Below, one piece after another: positions 15,364 to 23,518 of a DNA stretch of 39,880 bases. The DNA is from Acidimicrobiales bacterium (GTDB taxonomy: Bacteria; Actinomycetota; Acidimicrobiia; Acidimicrobiales; SZUA-35), in the NCBI GenBank assembly GCA_024644005.1, contig JAHELU010000013.1:1-39880 (forward strand), written 5' to 3'. Numbering within the stretch: position 1 is the first letter of the stretch; each line of letters opens with the position of its first letter. Made by a program: the position numbers and the translations under genes. Under the pieces are notes generated by a model. It worked only from the letters and a program-made list of their open reading frames with translations, was not told the DNA's origin and did not search any database.

Positions 15364-16623
15364 TCAGCTCCGGGGCAGTTCGGACCACGGACGCGTCCGC
15401 AGCTCGGCCTCGCCCGGCTCCCGGGGCAGCCCGAGCACCCGCTCGCCGATGATGTTCCGTTGGACCTCGTCGGTGCCCCCGGCGATCGACTGGGCCGGGG
15501 TGAACATGGCGAAGGAGTGGAACAGGCCGTTGTGGGGGGCGTCGTCGCCCCAGAGCATCCCGTCGGCCCCCATGGCCGCCAGGCCGGTGTCACGGATCTG
15601 CCGGCCGGTCTCGGAGCCGAGCAGCTTGAGGGTCGAGACCTCCGGTCCGGGTTGACCGCCGCTCTTGATCGCCTCGGTGGCCCGCTGCCCGGACCATCGG
15701 GAGGTCCGGCGCAGCTCGAGGATGCGCGCCAGCCGCTGTCGCAGCAGCGGATCGGCGGCCGCGTCGAACTCGGCGACGAGGCGGTCCAGCACCTTCGTCA
15801 CACCACCGCTGAGGGCGAGCGAGAAACCGTCGACCCGCTCCGAGAGGTTCCGGGCATGATCGCCGACCGTCATCGTCAGATCGACCCGACCGAAGGCGGC
15901 GCCGTCGCCGAGGCCGACGTTGTCCGGGTCCCGCTCGTGGGACAGGGTGGTCATCGCCACCCGCCACCCCTCCCCCACCTCGCCGAGCCGGTCGACGTCC
16001 CGCACCCGGGCATCGGAGAGGAACACCTCGTTGAAGGCGGCGTCGCCGGTCATCTCCCGCAGCGGCCGGACATCGACCCCGTCCTGGTCCATGTCGATCA
16101 GGAAGTAGGTGATGCCCCGGTGCTTGGGCTGGTCGGGATCGGTCCGTGCGATCAGGATGCCGTACCTCGCGTGCTGGGCGCCGGAGTTCCACACCTTCTG
16201 CCCGTTGACGACCCACTCCTCGCCGTCCCGCTCGGCCCTCGTCGCCAGGCTGGCCATGTCGGACCCGGAGCCGGGCTCGGAGAACAGCTGGCACCAGACG
16301 TCCCGTCCCCTGGCGATGCCGGGCATGTACCGCTGCAGCTGATCATCGGTGCCGTAGTGGAGCAGGGTCGGAGCGGTGAGGAACGTGGCGACGCCGTTGG
16401 GCGGACCGAAGGCTCCAGCCGCCAACCGGGCCTTCGTGGCCGCCTTGGCCAACGGGCCCGGCAGGCCCCGACCCCCGAAGCCCTCCGGCCAGCTGGGAAA
16501 GGCCCAACCGGCGTCGGCCAACCGGCCCCACCAGTCGGCCAGGGTCAGGTCCGGATCCCAGTTCTCGCGATACCAGGCCAGTGCCTCGGTGTAGACCGCT
16601 TCGGGATCGAGGCTCGTGCTCAT
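15364..16623 (-). CDS. acyl-CoA dehydrogenase (FadE family)
   Basis: A 419-residue flavoprotein of full family length. The three domains are present: N-terminal helices with FPSWPEGFGGRG (about 42-53), the central beta domain with QLFSEPGSGSDMASL and VNGQKVWNSGAQHA (residues about 112-155), and the C-terminal helices ending in AGGTDEVQRNIIGERVLGLP (381-400). In the last motif the residue before the Gly that carries the base Glu in medium-chain type enzymes (YEGT) is Gly here (AGGT), as in many mycobacterial FadE proteins, so the base must come from another position or a partner. It is the first gene of a pair with the LLM oxidoreductase and diverges from a second LLM gene. Confidence 0.93.
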   Translation of the reverse strand: MSTSLDPEAVYTEALAWYRENWDPDLTLADWWGRLADAGWAFPSWPEGFGGRGLPGPLAKAATKARLAAGAFGPPNGVATFLTAPTLLHYGTDDQLQRYMPGIARGRDVWCQLFSEPGSGSDMASLATRAERDGEEWVVNGQKVWNSGAQHARYGILIARTDPDQPKHRGITYFLIDMDQDGVDVRPLREMTGDAAFNEVFLSDARVRDVDRLGEVGEGWRVAMTTLSHERDPDNVGLGDGAAFGRVDLTMTVGDHARNLSERVDGFSLALSGGVTKVLDRLVAEFDAAADPLLRQRLARILELRRTSRWSGQRATEAIKSGGQPGPEVSTLKLLGSETGRQIRDTGLAAMGADGMLWGDDAPHNGLFHSFAMFTPAQSIAGGTDEVQRNIIGERVLGLPREPGEAELRTRPWSELPRS

Positions 16624-16675
16624 GGTCGCATGTTCGCGCAGCCGTCGACGGTTCGCACCTTGGGTCGCCGCCGTT

Positions 16676-16681
16676 TACCGT
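16676..16681 (+). promoter_or_regulatory. leaderless -10 box for the divergent LLM gene
   Basis: TACCGT fits TAnnnT and ends 6 nt before the ATG at 16688, placing the transcription start at the start codon. No ribosome site is seen upstream, which supports a leaderless transcript and this choice of start. Confidence 0.45.
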
Positions 16682-16687
16682 GCGTGC

Positions 16688-17551
16688 ATGGATCTGGAAA
16701 TCGGCGTGCTGTTCAACACCGATCGGATGACCGGTACCGAGCTCATGGACTACGCCGGGCGGCTCGAAGCGATCGGTGTCGGCTCGATGTGGCTGGCCGA
16801 GCTGTTCGGGCGGGAGCCGTTCGCTGCCGCCGGGGCGCTGCTGGCATCGACCGAGACGCTGCGGGTCGGCACGGCGATCGCCAACATCTACGCCAGGGAC
16901 GCCGTGGCGGCCGCCGCGGCGTCTGCCACGCTGGCCGAGCTGTCTGGCAACCGGTTCGAGCTCGGCCTCGGCGTGTCCAACCGGGGCCTGAACGAGCAGC
17001 GGGGCCACACGTGGACCGCTCCTGCCCCCCGGCTCCATCGCTACCTCACCGACCTGCGGGCGGCTCCCATCGCGCTGGCCGACAACCACTATCCGGTCCA
17101 TGTCGCGGCCCACGGTCCGAAGATGCTGGAGGTGGCCGCCGATGGCGCCGACGGCGTGTTCACCTACCTGATGACCCCGGCCCACACCGCCAGGACCCGT
17201 GGCGGGCTCCCGGCCGACGCCAGGATCTCGCCGATGATGATGTGCCTGCTGTGCGAGGAACCGGGAGAGGCGCGCCGACTGGCCCGCAAGGCGATCGGCT
17301 ACTACGTGGGGCTCGACTACTATCACCGGGCGTGGCGGACCCTCGGATTCGACGAGACCGACTTCGCCGACGGTGGCAGTGACCGGCTGGTGGATGCCGT
17401 CCTGGCCTGGGGCTCGCTCGACGACATCCGGGGCCGCCTGTCCGAACAGCTCGAGGCCGGGGCCGATCGGGTGGTGGTGATCCCCCTCAACCCGGCCGGC
17501 CGCGGGCAGCCGGATTGGGACCTGCTGGAGCAACTCGGCGACTCGCCCTGA
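16688..17551 (+). CDS. LLM-class (luciferase-like) F420-dependent oxidoreductase
   Basis: A 287-residue luciferase-like TIM barrel, slightly short for the family. Family features are the N-terminal strand IGVLFNT, the Trp-containing MWLAELFGREPF, LRVGTAIANIYARDAVAAA, LSGNRFELGLGVSN for cofactor phosphate binding, and VHVAAHGPKMLEVAADGADG in the middle. The ATG at 16688 is chosen because residues upstream are not family-like and a -10 box lies 6 nt before it. It is transcribed away from the acyl-CoA dehydrogenase/LLM pair across a 64-bp gap, and converges with the HtrA-like gene. Substrate unknown. Confidence 0.87.
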   Translation: MDLEIGVLFNTDRMTGTELMDYAGRLEAIGVGSMWLAELFGREPFAAAGALLASTETLRVGTAIANIYARDAVAAAAASATLAELSGNRFELGLGVSNRGLNEQRGHTWTAPAPRLHRYLTDLRAAPIALADNHYPVHVAAHGPKMLEVAADGADGVFTYLMTPAHTARTRGGLPADARISPMMMCLLCEEPGEARRLARKAIGYYVGLDYYHRAWRTLGFDETDFADGGSDRLVDAVLAWGSLDDIRGRLSEQLEAGADRVVVIPLNPAGRGQPDWDLLEQLGDSP

Positions 17552-17619
17552 GCCGGTGTTCCCGCCGGCCGGGAGCGCTCATGGCTGGAGCGAGCGCCTG
17601 CACCGGTCCGCTCAGGCCC

Positions 17620-18960
17620 TCAGGACAGGGTGGCTTCGACCGTCAGGGTCATGTCGCCCCGCTGGATCTCCAGCTCGACGGTGTCGCCGCTGAAGTGGCT
17701 CTGGATCAACCCGACCAGTTCCCCGATGTTGGTCACCGGGGCCTCGTCGACGGTGAGCACCCGATCGCCCGGCTGGACGCCGGCGGCCGCCGCTCCCGAA
17801 CCGGGGACGACCTCGGCTATGAGGACGCCGACGTTGCCGTCCTGGCCGTCGCCGGTCACCCCGAGCACACCGGGCTCGAGGCTGTCGCCTGCGACGATGC
17901 GGTCGGCCACCTCGATGGCGGTGTCGATCGGCACCGCGAACCCGATGCCGACGTTGGAGTTGCTCGTGCCGTCGGTCCTGATGGAGGTGTTGATACCGAC
18001 CAGCTCCCCGTTCCGGTTGGCCAGGGCGCCTCCGGAGTTGCCGGGGTTGATCGGGGCGTCGGTCTGGATCATCGCACTGATCCCTCCGGCGAGGTTCGGC
18101 ACCGGCCGGTTGATCGACGACACGATGCCGGCGGTCACGGTCTGCTGCAACTGGAACGGGCTCCCGATGGCGACGGTCAGCTGGCCCACCTCGAGCTCAG
18201 CGCTGGAGCCGATGGCGGCCGCGGGCAGGGCGCTGTCGGCGGCCGCCAGCACTGCGATGTCGTTGCGAGGGTCCGAACCCAGTACCTCGACATCGACCAC
18301 CCGGCCAGCTGCGGTGCGGATCCTGACCTGGCTCGCCCCCTGGATCACGTGGTGGTTGGTGAGCAGCAGGCCGTCGTCGTACACGACGCCGGAGCCCTGG
18401 CCCAGGTCGGTCTCGACCTGGACGACCGATGGGCCGAGCATCCGGGCCACGGCGGCCGCGGGCTCGACATCGAGCGGGCTGGCCCCGGTGTCGGGGATGG
18501 GGACCGTGGCATCTGGAATGGTCGTATCGGCCCTGGGGGCCGCCACCCGGACCACGGGCTCCGACGTCTCCGTCTCGGAGCTGGCGTACTGCTGGCCGAG
18601 GCCGAAGCCGGCGGCACCGACGAGCCCGCCGAGCACGAAGGTGCCAGCGACGACGACAGCCAGCGGGGGCCGCCGGCCACCGCCGGCCAGGGGGGTGGTT
18701 TCGGAGGTGGGCTCCGGGTCGGCGACGGTAGGCGACGAGGACGGTCGGGAAGCGACGGCTGCGGCGGGGGCGTGGCTGTGGGACGATGCGGGGGTCGGCG
18801 TGGGCCGACTACTGCCAGCCGTCCCATCGGAGCGGCTGGGGGCCACCGGCGGCAGCGGTGTGCCGAACGACGGCGGTGTTCCGGACGGTGGCGTGCGAGG
18901 CGGTGGCGTGAGAGGCGGTCGGCTGATCTGGTCGGTCGTGGACGTCGGGGCCGGGGACAT
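17620..18960 (-). CDS. HtrA/DegP-like membrane-anchored serine protease with PDZ domain
   Basis: A 446-residue protease. A Pro/Ser/Thr-rich cytoplasmic region (1-95) is followed by one membrane helix (about 98-121), an extracytoplasmic linker, a trypsin-like domain and a PDZ domain (about 362-446). The catalytic triad is visible: His204 in TNHHV, Asp234 in NDIAVL and Ser309 in PGNSGG. It probably degrades or senses misfolded proteins outside the membrane, as actinobacterial PepD/HtrA proteins do. The start at 18960 has GAGGAG about 8 nt upstream; an in-frame extension to 19083 would cross the upstream terminator. The long Pro-rich N-terminus is typical of actinobacterial members. Confidence 0.93.
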   Translation of the reverse strand: MSPAPTSTTDQISRPPLTPPPRTPPSGTPPSFGTPLPPVAPSRSDGTAGSSRPTPTPASSHSHAPAAAVASRPSSSPTVADPEPTSETTPLAGGGRRPPLAVVVAGTFVLGGLVGAAGFGLGQQYASSETETSEPVVRVAAPRADTTIPDATVPIPDTGASPLDVEPAAAVARMLGPSVVQVETDLGQGSGVVYDDGLLLTNHHVIQGASQVRIRTAAGRVVDVEVLGSDPRNDIAVLAAADSALPAAAIGSSAELEVGQLTVAIGSPFQLQQTVTAGIVSSINRPVPNLAGGISAMIQTDAPINPGNSGGALANRNGELVGINTSIRTDGTSNSNVGIGFAVPIDTAIEVADRIVAGDSLEPGVLGVTGDGQDGNVGVLIAEVVPGSGAAAAGVQPGDRVLTVDEAPVTNIGELVGLIQSHFSGDTVELEIQRGDMTLTVEATLS

Positions 18961-19016
18961 GGTTACGCTCCTCTGCGATCGAGAGGAACATACCCACTCG
19001 AGTCGAAAGCTGAAGC

Positions 19017-19042
19017 AAAAAATTCGTGGGCTCGGCAGAGCC
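19017..19042 (-). terminator. Rho-independent terminator after the LLM operon
   Basis: On the minus strand GGCTC-TGCC-GAGCC forms a 5-bp stem (19042-19029), followed by CACGAATTTTTT. It is 75 nt after the stop at 19117 and before the HtrA start, so it separates the two transcription units. The stem is short but the T-run is clear in this GC-rich DNA. Confidence 0.6.
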
Positions 19043-19116
19043 GGATGGCGGGGCCGCCACGTGAGCCGGCCCGAGTCGGCCACGCCGTCGCCGGCGAGGT
19101 CGCCGGCGAGGTCGGC

Positions 19117-20025
19117 TCAGCCGAACAGGGCCGGGGCCAACAGCTCGTAGGTGTCGGCCGAGACCGCGCCGATCGTCACCCGGTCGAGGCCGAGATCCGA
19201 CAGCCCCCGCAGGGCGGCCGCCACCGTGCCGGGTGGGCCGAAGAGGTCGGCGAAGGTGCTGCCCGCCAGCTGGTCACGGAGGATCTCGACCACGGGAGCG
19301 TCGCCGCAGCCGGCCGCCACGAACAAGGCCACCGGGACGTCGGACCGGACCGCTCTCACCGCTTCGATGCGGGCCGTGATGTCATCGGCGGTCACGGCTC
19401 GGAGGCTGCGGGTGTGGAACGACCCCTTGCCGGTGGTGGCGAACCCTGGCAGCTTGACCTCGACGATGTCGGCCAGTGGGACGAGACCGGCGGTGGTCCT
19501 CGGCCCGCCGACCGAGACCACCAGCGGTGGCGGCGTGGCACCGCGAGGGCCGACGGCTGGAACGTCGACCCGGTACCATCGCCCATCCAGCGTGGCCCGG
19601 CCATGGTCGAACAGGTCGCGGACGATCGTTCCGGCCTCGATGTAGCGCCCGGCCCGCTCCCCCGCCGACTCCGGGAACCGGACGCCGGTGGCCTCGAGCT
19701 CCCGCTGGTCCCAGCCAGCGCCGAGACCAGCCTCGAAGCGGCCGCCACTGGCGCGCTGGAGGGCCAGCGACGCCTGGGCGAACTCGACCGGTGAGCGGAG
19801 CAGGTTGTTGGCGAACGAGGTGGCGACGGTGACCGTCGACGTGGCCAGCGCCAGCTCGGCGGCGGTAACCCACAGGTGGGCCACCGCCCGAGTCTCGATG
19901 AACACATGGTCCGGAACGGCGAGCCCGTGCCACCCCTCGGCCTCCCGAGCCGCGGCCCACGGTCCCGGCGGCTCGTCGCTGCTCATCAGGGTGGCGATGA
20001 ACCTGGTTCCGGTCGAGGCGCTCAT
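19117..20025 (-). CDS. LLM-class (luciferase-like) F420-dependent oxidoreductase
   Basis: A 302-residue luciferase-like barrel. Family segments include AREAEGWHGLAVPDHVF near the N-terminus, STVTVATSFANNLLRSPVEF, ASGGRFEAGLGAGWDQRE for cofactor binding and PPLVVSVGGPRT before the second half. ATG 20025 overlaps the stop of the SnoaL-like gene by 4 nt (ATGA), fixing the start. It is the last gene of the operon truncated acyl-CoA dehydrogenase, acyl-CoA ligase, SnoaL-like protein and this oxidoreductase, and is followed by a terminator at 19017-19042. The context suggests a redox step in breakdown of a CoA-activated acid. Confidence 0.88.
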   Translation of the reverse strand: MSASTGTRFIATLMSSDEPPGPWAAAREAEGWHGLAVPDHVFIETRAVAHLWVTAAELALATSTVTVATSFANNLLRSPVEFAQASLALQRASGGRFEAGLGAGWDQRELEATGVRFPESAGERAGRYIEAGTIVRDLFDHGRATLDGRWYRVDVPAVGPRGATPPPLVVSVGGPRTTAGLVPLADIVEVKLPGFATTGKGSFHTRSLRAVTADDITARIEAVRAVRSDVPVALFVAAGCGDAPVVEILRDQLAGSTFADLFGPPGTVAAALRGLSDLGLDRVTIGAVSADTYELLAPALFG

Positions 20026-20810
20026 CCGAACAGACCCGATCGGTCCCGGATGACCCGCCCCGCCACGACGTGGCCGTCGGCAACGGTCACGATCCCGGCG
20101 CTGCGGAGGGTGGCGGGGTCGCCGATGCGGTCGTCCCTGGAGGCCCCGCCGAGATAGGGACCGGTCTGGGTGATGTGGAACGCCACACGGTCCCCGGCCG
20201 AGAACAGGTCGTCGACCATGGTGTCGGACACGTCGATCACCGGCCCACACCGGTGGCCGTCCCACTCGTCGTCGAAGTCGATCCCGGCGGTGCCGTGGAT
20301 CGAGCCTGCCACCCAATTCCGAACTGCAGCCTCGGCGGCCTCGTCGGCCGGCACCGCCTGCTCGTCCCACGGGGCCACCGCCGGCGGCTCGAGCCGGTTG
20401 GTGGTCCCTTCTGCCAGCTGCCGCCGTCTGGCGTAGTAGTCCTCGAGCGCCCAGTTGCTCGTCAGCTGGCGCCCGTTCCAGTGGTACAGGCCGATGCCGG
20501 ACCAGGCCGCCCGCCGACCGTCGTGGCGGACCGAGGCCCCGTGCTGGGTGAACCGGAGGGCCAACCGGTCGCCGTTGCACAGCACCTCGTTGGCCGTCAT
20601 GCACAGGCCGGGGAACTGCTGCATCTGGGCCGCCACCGCCGGGACGTAGACTTCGTCACGGGGTCCGAGATCGTGGCCGCCGATGTGGAGCAGGTAGTCG
20701 GGGTCCATGATCTCGGCGCACACGTCGGGGTTGCCGCATGCCAGATAGTCGAGGACGTACCGCCTGATCAAGCCGACGAAGGGGTGGGCGACCGTCGACT
20801 GGTCGTTCAT
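20022..20810 (-). CDS. protein with two SnoaL/NTF2-like domains
   Basis: A 262-residue protein with two NTF2-like cone folds. The first (about 8-130) has IRRYVLDYLACGNPDVCAEI, PDYLLHIGG, then GDRLALRFTQHG and a final W-containing strand. The second (about 150-258) has WDGHRCGPVIDVSDTMVD and AGDRVAFHITQTGPYLG. SnoaL-like proteins include isomerases, cyclases, hydratases and ester cyclases, as well as non-enzymatic binders. Its position between an acyl-CoA ligase (4-nt overlap upstream) and an F420 oxidoreductase (4-nt overlap downstream) suggests an isomerase or hydratase step, by inference only. Confidence 0.8.
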   Translation of the reverse strand: MNDQSTVAHPFVGLIRRYVLDYLACGNPDVCAEIMDPDYLLHIGGHDLGPRDEVYVPAVAAQMQQFPGLCMTANEVLCNGDRLALRFTQHGASVRHDGRRAAWSGIGLYHWNGRQLTSNWALEDYYARRRQLAEGTTNRLEPPAVAPWDEQAVPADEAAEAAVRNWVAGSIHGTAGIDFDDEWDGHRCGPVIDVSDTMVDDLFSAGDRVAFHITQTGPYLGGASRDDRIGDPATLRSAGIVTVADGHVVAGRVIRDRSGLFG

Positions 20811-22414
20811 GAGATCCTCCGATCATGGCCCCGCCAGTAGGGAGCCCGCAGCTCGGTCTTGAGCACCTTGCCCGAGGCGTTGCGGGGCAGCGCATCGACG
20901 ATGTCCATCGACGTCGGGCACTTGTAGCGGGCCAGCCGATTCCGGCAGAGCTCCACCAGCTCATCGAATTCCACGGAGGTGCCCGGCTTGGGGACGACCA
21001 TCGCCTTGACCGTCTCCCCCCACTTCTGGTCTGGCACCCCGATCACCGCCACCTCGGCGATGCCGGGATGGTCGTAGAGGACGTTCTCCACCTCGGCCGG
21101 GTACACGTTCTCGGCCCCCGACACGATCATGTCCTTGAACCGATCGAACAGGAACAGGTAGCCGTCCTCGTCGGCGTAGGCCGCATCACCGGTCCGGAGC
21201 CAGCCGTCGGCGGTGATGGCCTCGGCGGTGGCGTCCGGCTTGTTCCGGTACCCCGGGGTGTTCTGGGCCGAGCGGGTCCAGATCTCACCGACCTCGCCCA
21301 CCGGGGCGTCGGCCGGGGCGCCGGCGGCGATGCTGGCGGGATCGACCAGCCGGAGCTCCACCCATGGCAGCGGCCGGCCGCAGGATCGGAGCAGGTCCGC
21401 CCGGGGGCCGTCCGGGTCGTGCGCCTCGGGGGGCAGGGTCACGATGGTGCCGGCGGTCTCCGTCATCCCGTAGGCCTGGGTGAACCCGCAGCCCAGCACG
21501 TCGATGGCCCGGCGCAGGATGGAGTCACCGATGGGGGCCGCCCCGTAGACCAGCAGTTCCAGGCTCGACAGCTCCGCGTCTTCGATCCCGTCGACGTCGA
21601 GGATCATCTGGATGACGGCCGGCACGAGGAAGGCGTGGGTCACCCCGTGGGTGGCGATGGTGTCGACGATGGCTGCCGGATCGGCGTCTCGGCGCAGCAC
21701 GGTGTGGCCCCCGTGGCAGAAGGCGGAGAGCCCGTAGCCCATCCCCCCGACGTGGAACAGGGGCATGGCCACCAGGTTCGTGCTGTCGGCGGTCATGCCG
21801 TAGGCCACCCCGGAGATCCAGGTGCTGTGAACCATGTTGTGATTGGTGAGCTGGGCCCCCTTCGGGACCCCCGTGGTGCCGGAGGTGTACAGGATGAACA
21901 CCACGTCGTCCGGTTCGACGTCGATTCGGGGGTCGCCGTCCGGTGCCGCATCGACTCGCCGGTCCCACTCGCCGATGTCCGTGACGGCGAGCGCAGCCCC
22001 GGCCCTGGCCCCCTCGGTCACGAGGTGCTCCAGCTCGGGGTCGACGATGAGCAGGCGGGGCTCGGCGTCGGCCAGGATCGTCTCGATCTCCGGTGGCGCC
22101 AGTCGCCAGTTCAATCCGACCAGGGCAGCCCCGATCTTGGAGACGGCGAAGCCGAGCTCGAAGAACAGCGGCCCGTTGGGGGCCAGAATGGCCACCCGCT
22201 CGCCATGGCCGACCCCGGCCGCCAGCAGGGCGTTGGCGGTCTGCGAGCTGCGCCTGTCGAGCTCGGCGTACGACCGGGTGATCGTCCGGTCCTCGTCGAC
22301 GAAGGTCAGGGCCGGGGCGTCCGGTCGTTCCACGCCGAACCGGCAGACGATGTCGGCCACGGTGTCCGGGAGCGGGAAATCGTCGGTCGTGGCCGTCATC
22401 GAGCGAGCCCCCAT
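20807..22414 (-). CDS. acyl-CoA synthetase (AMP-forming)
   Basis: A 535-residue ANL-superfamily ligase. The phosphate loop is YTSGTTGVPKG (176-186), adenine-binding is near YGAAPIG and AYGMTETAG, the hinge-side motif is GWLRTGD, then FDRFKDMIVSGAENVYPAE, and the catalytic Lys is K516 in NASGKVLK. It would activate a carboxylic acid to its CoA ester through an acyl-AMP. The start at 22414 shares its A with the stop of the truncated dehydrogenase (TGATG); ATG 22399 with GGGGGC upstream is an alternative, 5 residues shorter. It overlaps the SnoaL-like gene by 4 nt. The acid cannot be identified from sequence. Confidence 0.92.
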   Translation of the reverse strand: MGARSMTATTDDFPLPDTVADIVCRFGVERPDAPALTFVDEDRTITRSYAELDRRSSQTANALLAAGVGHGERVAILAPNGPLFFELGFAVSKIGAALVGLNWRLAPPEIETILADAEPRLLIVDPELEHLVTEGARAGAALAVTDIGEWDRRVDAAPDGDPRIDVEPDDVVFILYTSGTTGVPKGAQLTNHNMVHSTWISGVAYGMTADSTNLVAMPLFHVGGMGYGLSAFCHGGHTVLRRDADPAAIVDTIATHGVTHAFLVPAVIQMILDVDGIEDAELSSLELLVYGAAPIGDSILRRAIDVLGCGFTQAYGMTETAGTIVTLPPEAHDPDGPRADLLRSCGRPLPWVELRLVDPASIAAGAPADAPVGEVGEIWTRSAQNTPGYRNKPDATAEAITADGWLRTGDAAYADEDGYLFLFDRFKDMIVSGAENVYPAEVENVLYDHPGIAEVAVIGVPDQKWGETVKAMVVPKPGTSVEFDELVELCRNRLARYKCPTSMDIVDALPRNASGKVLKTELRAPYWRGHDRRIS

Positions 22415-22869
22415 CAGTAGCTCTTCGGGAGGCCGAGGCTGTGTTGGGCCACGAAGTTGAGGATCATCTCCCGGCTGACCGGAGCGGTCTTGTGGAGCCG
22501 AGCCACGAACCACAGGTCGGCCAGGCCGTACTCCAGGGCGAAGCCGTTGCCGCCGAGGGTCTGGACCGACTGGTCGAGCGCCACCAGCGACGCGTCTGCC
22601 GAGGCGAACTTGGCCATGTTGGCCACCTCGCCGGCATCGGGCGAGCCGGCGTCGTACAGCTCTGCCGCCCTGGCGTTCATCAGCCGGGCCTGCTGGACCG
22701 CGATGTAGGCGGAGGCGAGCGGGTGGGCAATGCCCTGATGGGCCCCGATCGGGGTGTTCCACACCACCCGGTCCTTGGCGTAGGCGGCGGCGGTCTCCAG
22801 CCCGAAACGGGCGATGCCGTTGTTGATGGCGGCGGCCGCCACCCGCTCGGGGTTCAGTCCGGCGAACAC
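22414..22869 (-). pseudogene. acyl-CoA dehydrogenase, only the C-terminal third remains
   Basis: The frame encodes 151 residues that match just the C-terminal helical domain of acyl-CoA dehydrogenases: FAGLNPERVAAAAINNGIAR, AYAKDRVVWNTPIGAHQGIA, VQTLGGNGFALEYGLADLW and a family-like end. About 230 residues with the N-terminal and FAD-binding beta domains are missing. In frame, a TAG (22872-22870) precedes the GTG at 22869, and beyond it the opposite strand encodes a TetR regulator that itself lacks a start. The two truncated ends therefore meet at one point, indicating a deletion or an assembly join. The intact operon would have begun with this gene; its promoter seems to be lost. Confidence 0.82.
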
Positions 22870-23455
22870 CTACCGCCAGCGGCGAGCCGAGATCACCCGG
22901 GCCGCGGCCCAGGTCTTCGACCGAAAGGGCTACAAGGGCACCACCATGGGGGCGGTGGCCGAGGTCCTCGGCACCGACCGAGCCTCTCTCTACTACTACA
23001 TATCGGGCAAGGACGAGCTGTTCGACGACGTGGTCCGAGAGGTGACCGAGGTCAACGTGGCAACTGCCGAGGGCATCAGGGATGGTGGCGGGCCCGCCCC
23101 GGAGAAGCTGCGGGCGCTGATCGAGTCGCTGATGGCGTCCTACGCCGAGAACTACCCGATGCTGTACGTCTACATGCGGGAGAACCTGACCGAGGTGGCC
23201 GGGCCCCGGGTCGGCTGGTCGACCTACATGCGCTCGATGAACAAGCGCTACGAGGAGGCTGTGATCGACGTGGTCCAGGAGGGGCTCGACGAAGGCAGCC
23301 TTCGATCCAATGGTTCGGCCAGGGTGATCGCCTTCGGCATCATCGGCATGGTCGGTTGGACCAACCGGTGGTTCTCGCCGGAGTCGTCCGACGTCGATCA
23401 GGCCGAAATCGCCGCGACATTCGCCGACCTGGTGCTCGACGGGCTGGTGCCGTGA
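22814..23455 (+). CDS. TetR-family regulator with displaced 5' end
   Basis: Genuine TetR sequence starts at about 22870: YRQRRAEITRAAAQVFDRKG, then TTMGAVAEVLGTDRASLYYY (helix-turn-helix) and a ligand domain with MRENLTEVAGPRVGW and FGIIGMVGWTNRWF. No start codon lies within that part at the expected place. The only in-frame ATGs, at 22814 and 22826, lie inside the antisense of the dehydrogenase fragment, giving 13-19 non-native residues first, without a visible ribosome site. A functional protein is possible since TetR proteins have variable N-termini, but it may be unexpressed. It probably once repressed a divergent acyl-CoA operon. Confidence 0.72.
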   Translation: MPLLMAAAATRSGFSPANTYRQRRAEITRAAAQVFDRKGYKGTTMGAVAEVLGTDRASLYYYISGKDELFDDVVREVTEVNVATAEGIRDGGGPAPEKLRALIESLMASYAENYPMLYVYMRENLTEVAGPRVGWSTYMRSMNKRYEEAVIDVVQEGLDEGSLRSNGSARVIAFGIIGMVGWTNRWFSPESSDVDQAEIAATFADLVLDGLVP

Positions 23456-23518
23456 GGCCGATCACCGGCCGGGGGCAGCCGGTGGGCCGTGACCTGTCCA
23501 GCAAAAGACGGGCTCACC

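Noticed and set aside
17552-17619. GC-rich short stems between LLM and HtrA genes as a terminator
   Set aside because: The arms (GCGCTC/GAGCGC) are only 6 bp with no T-run, not enough to call.
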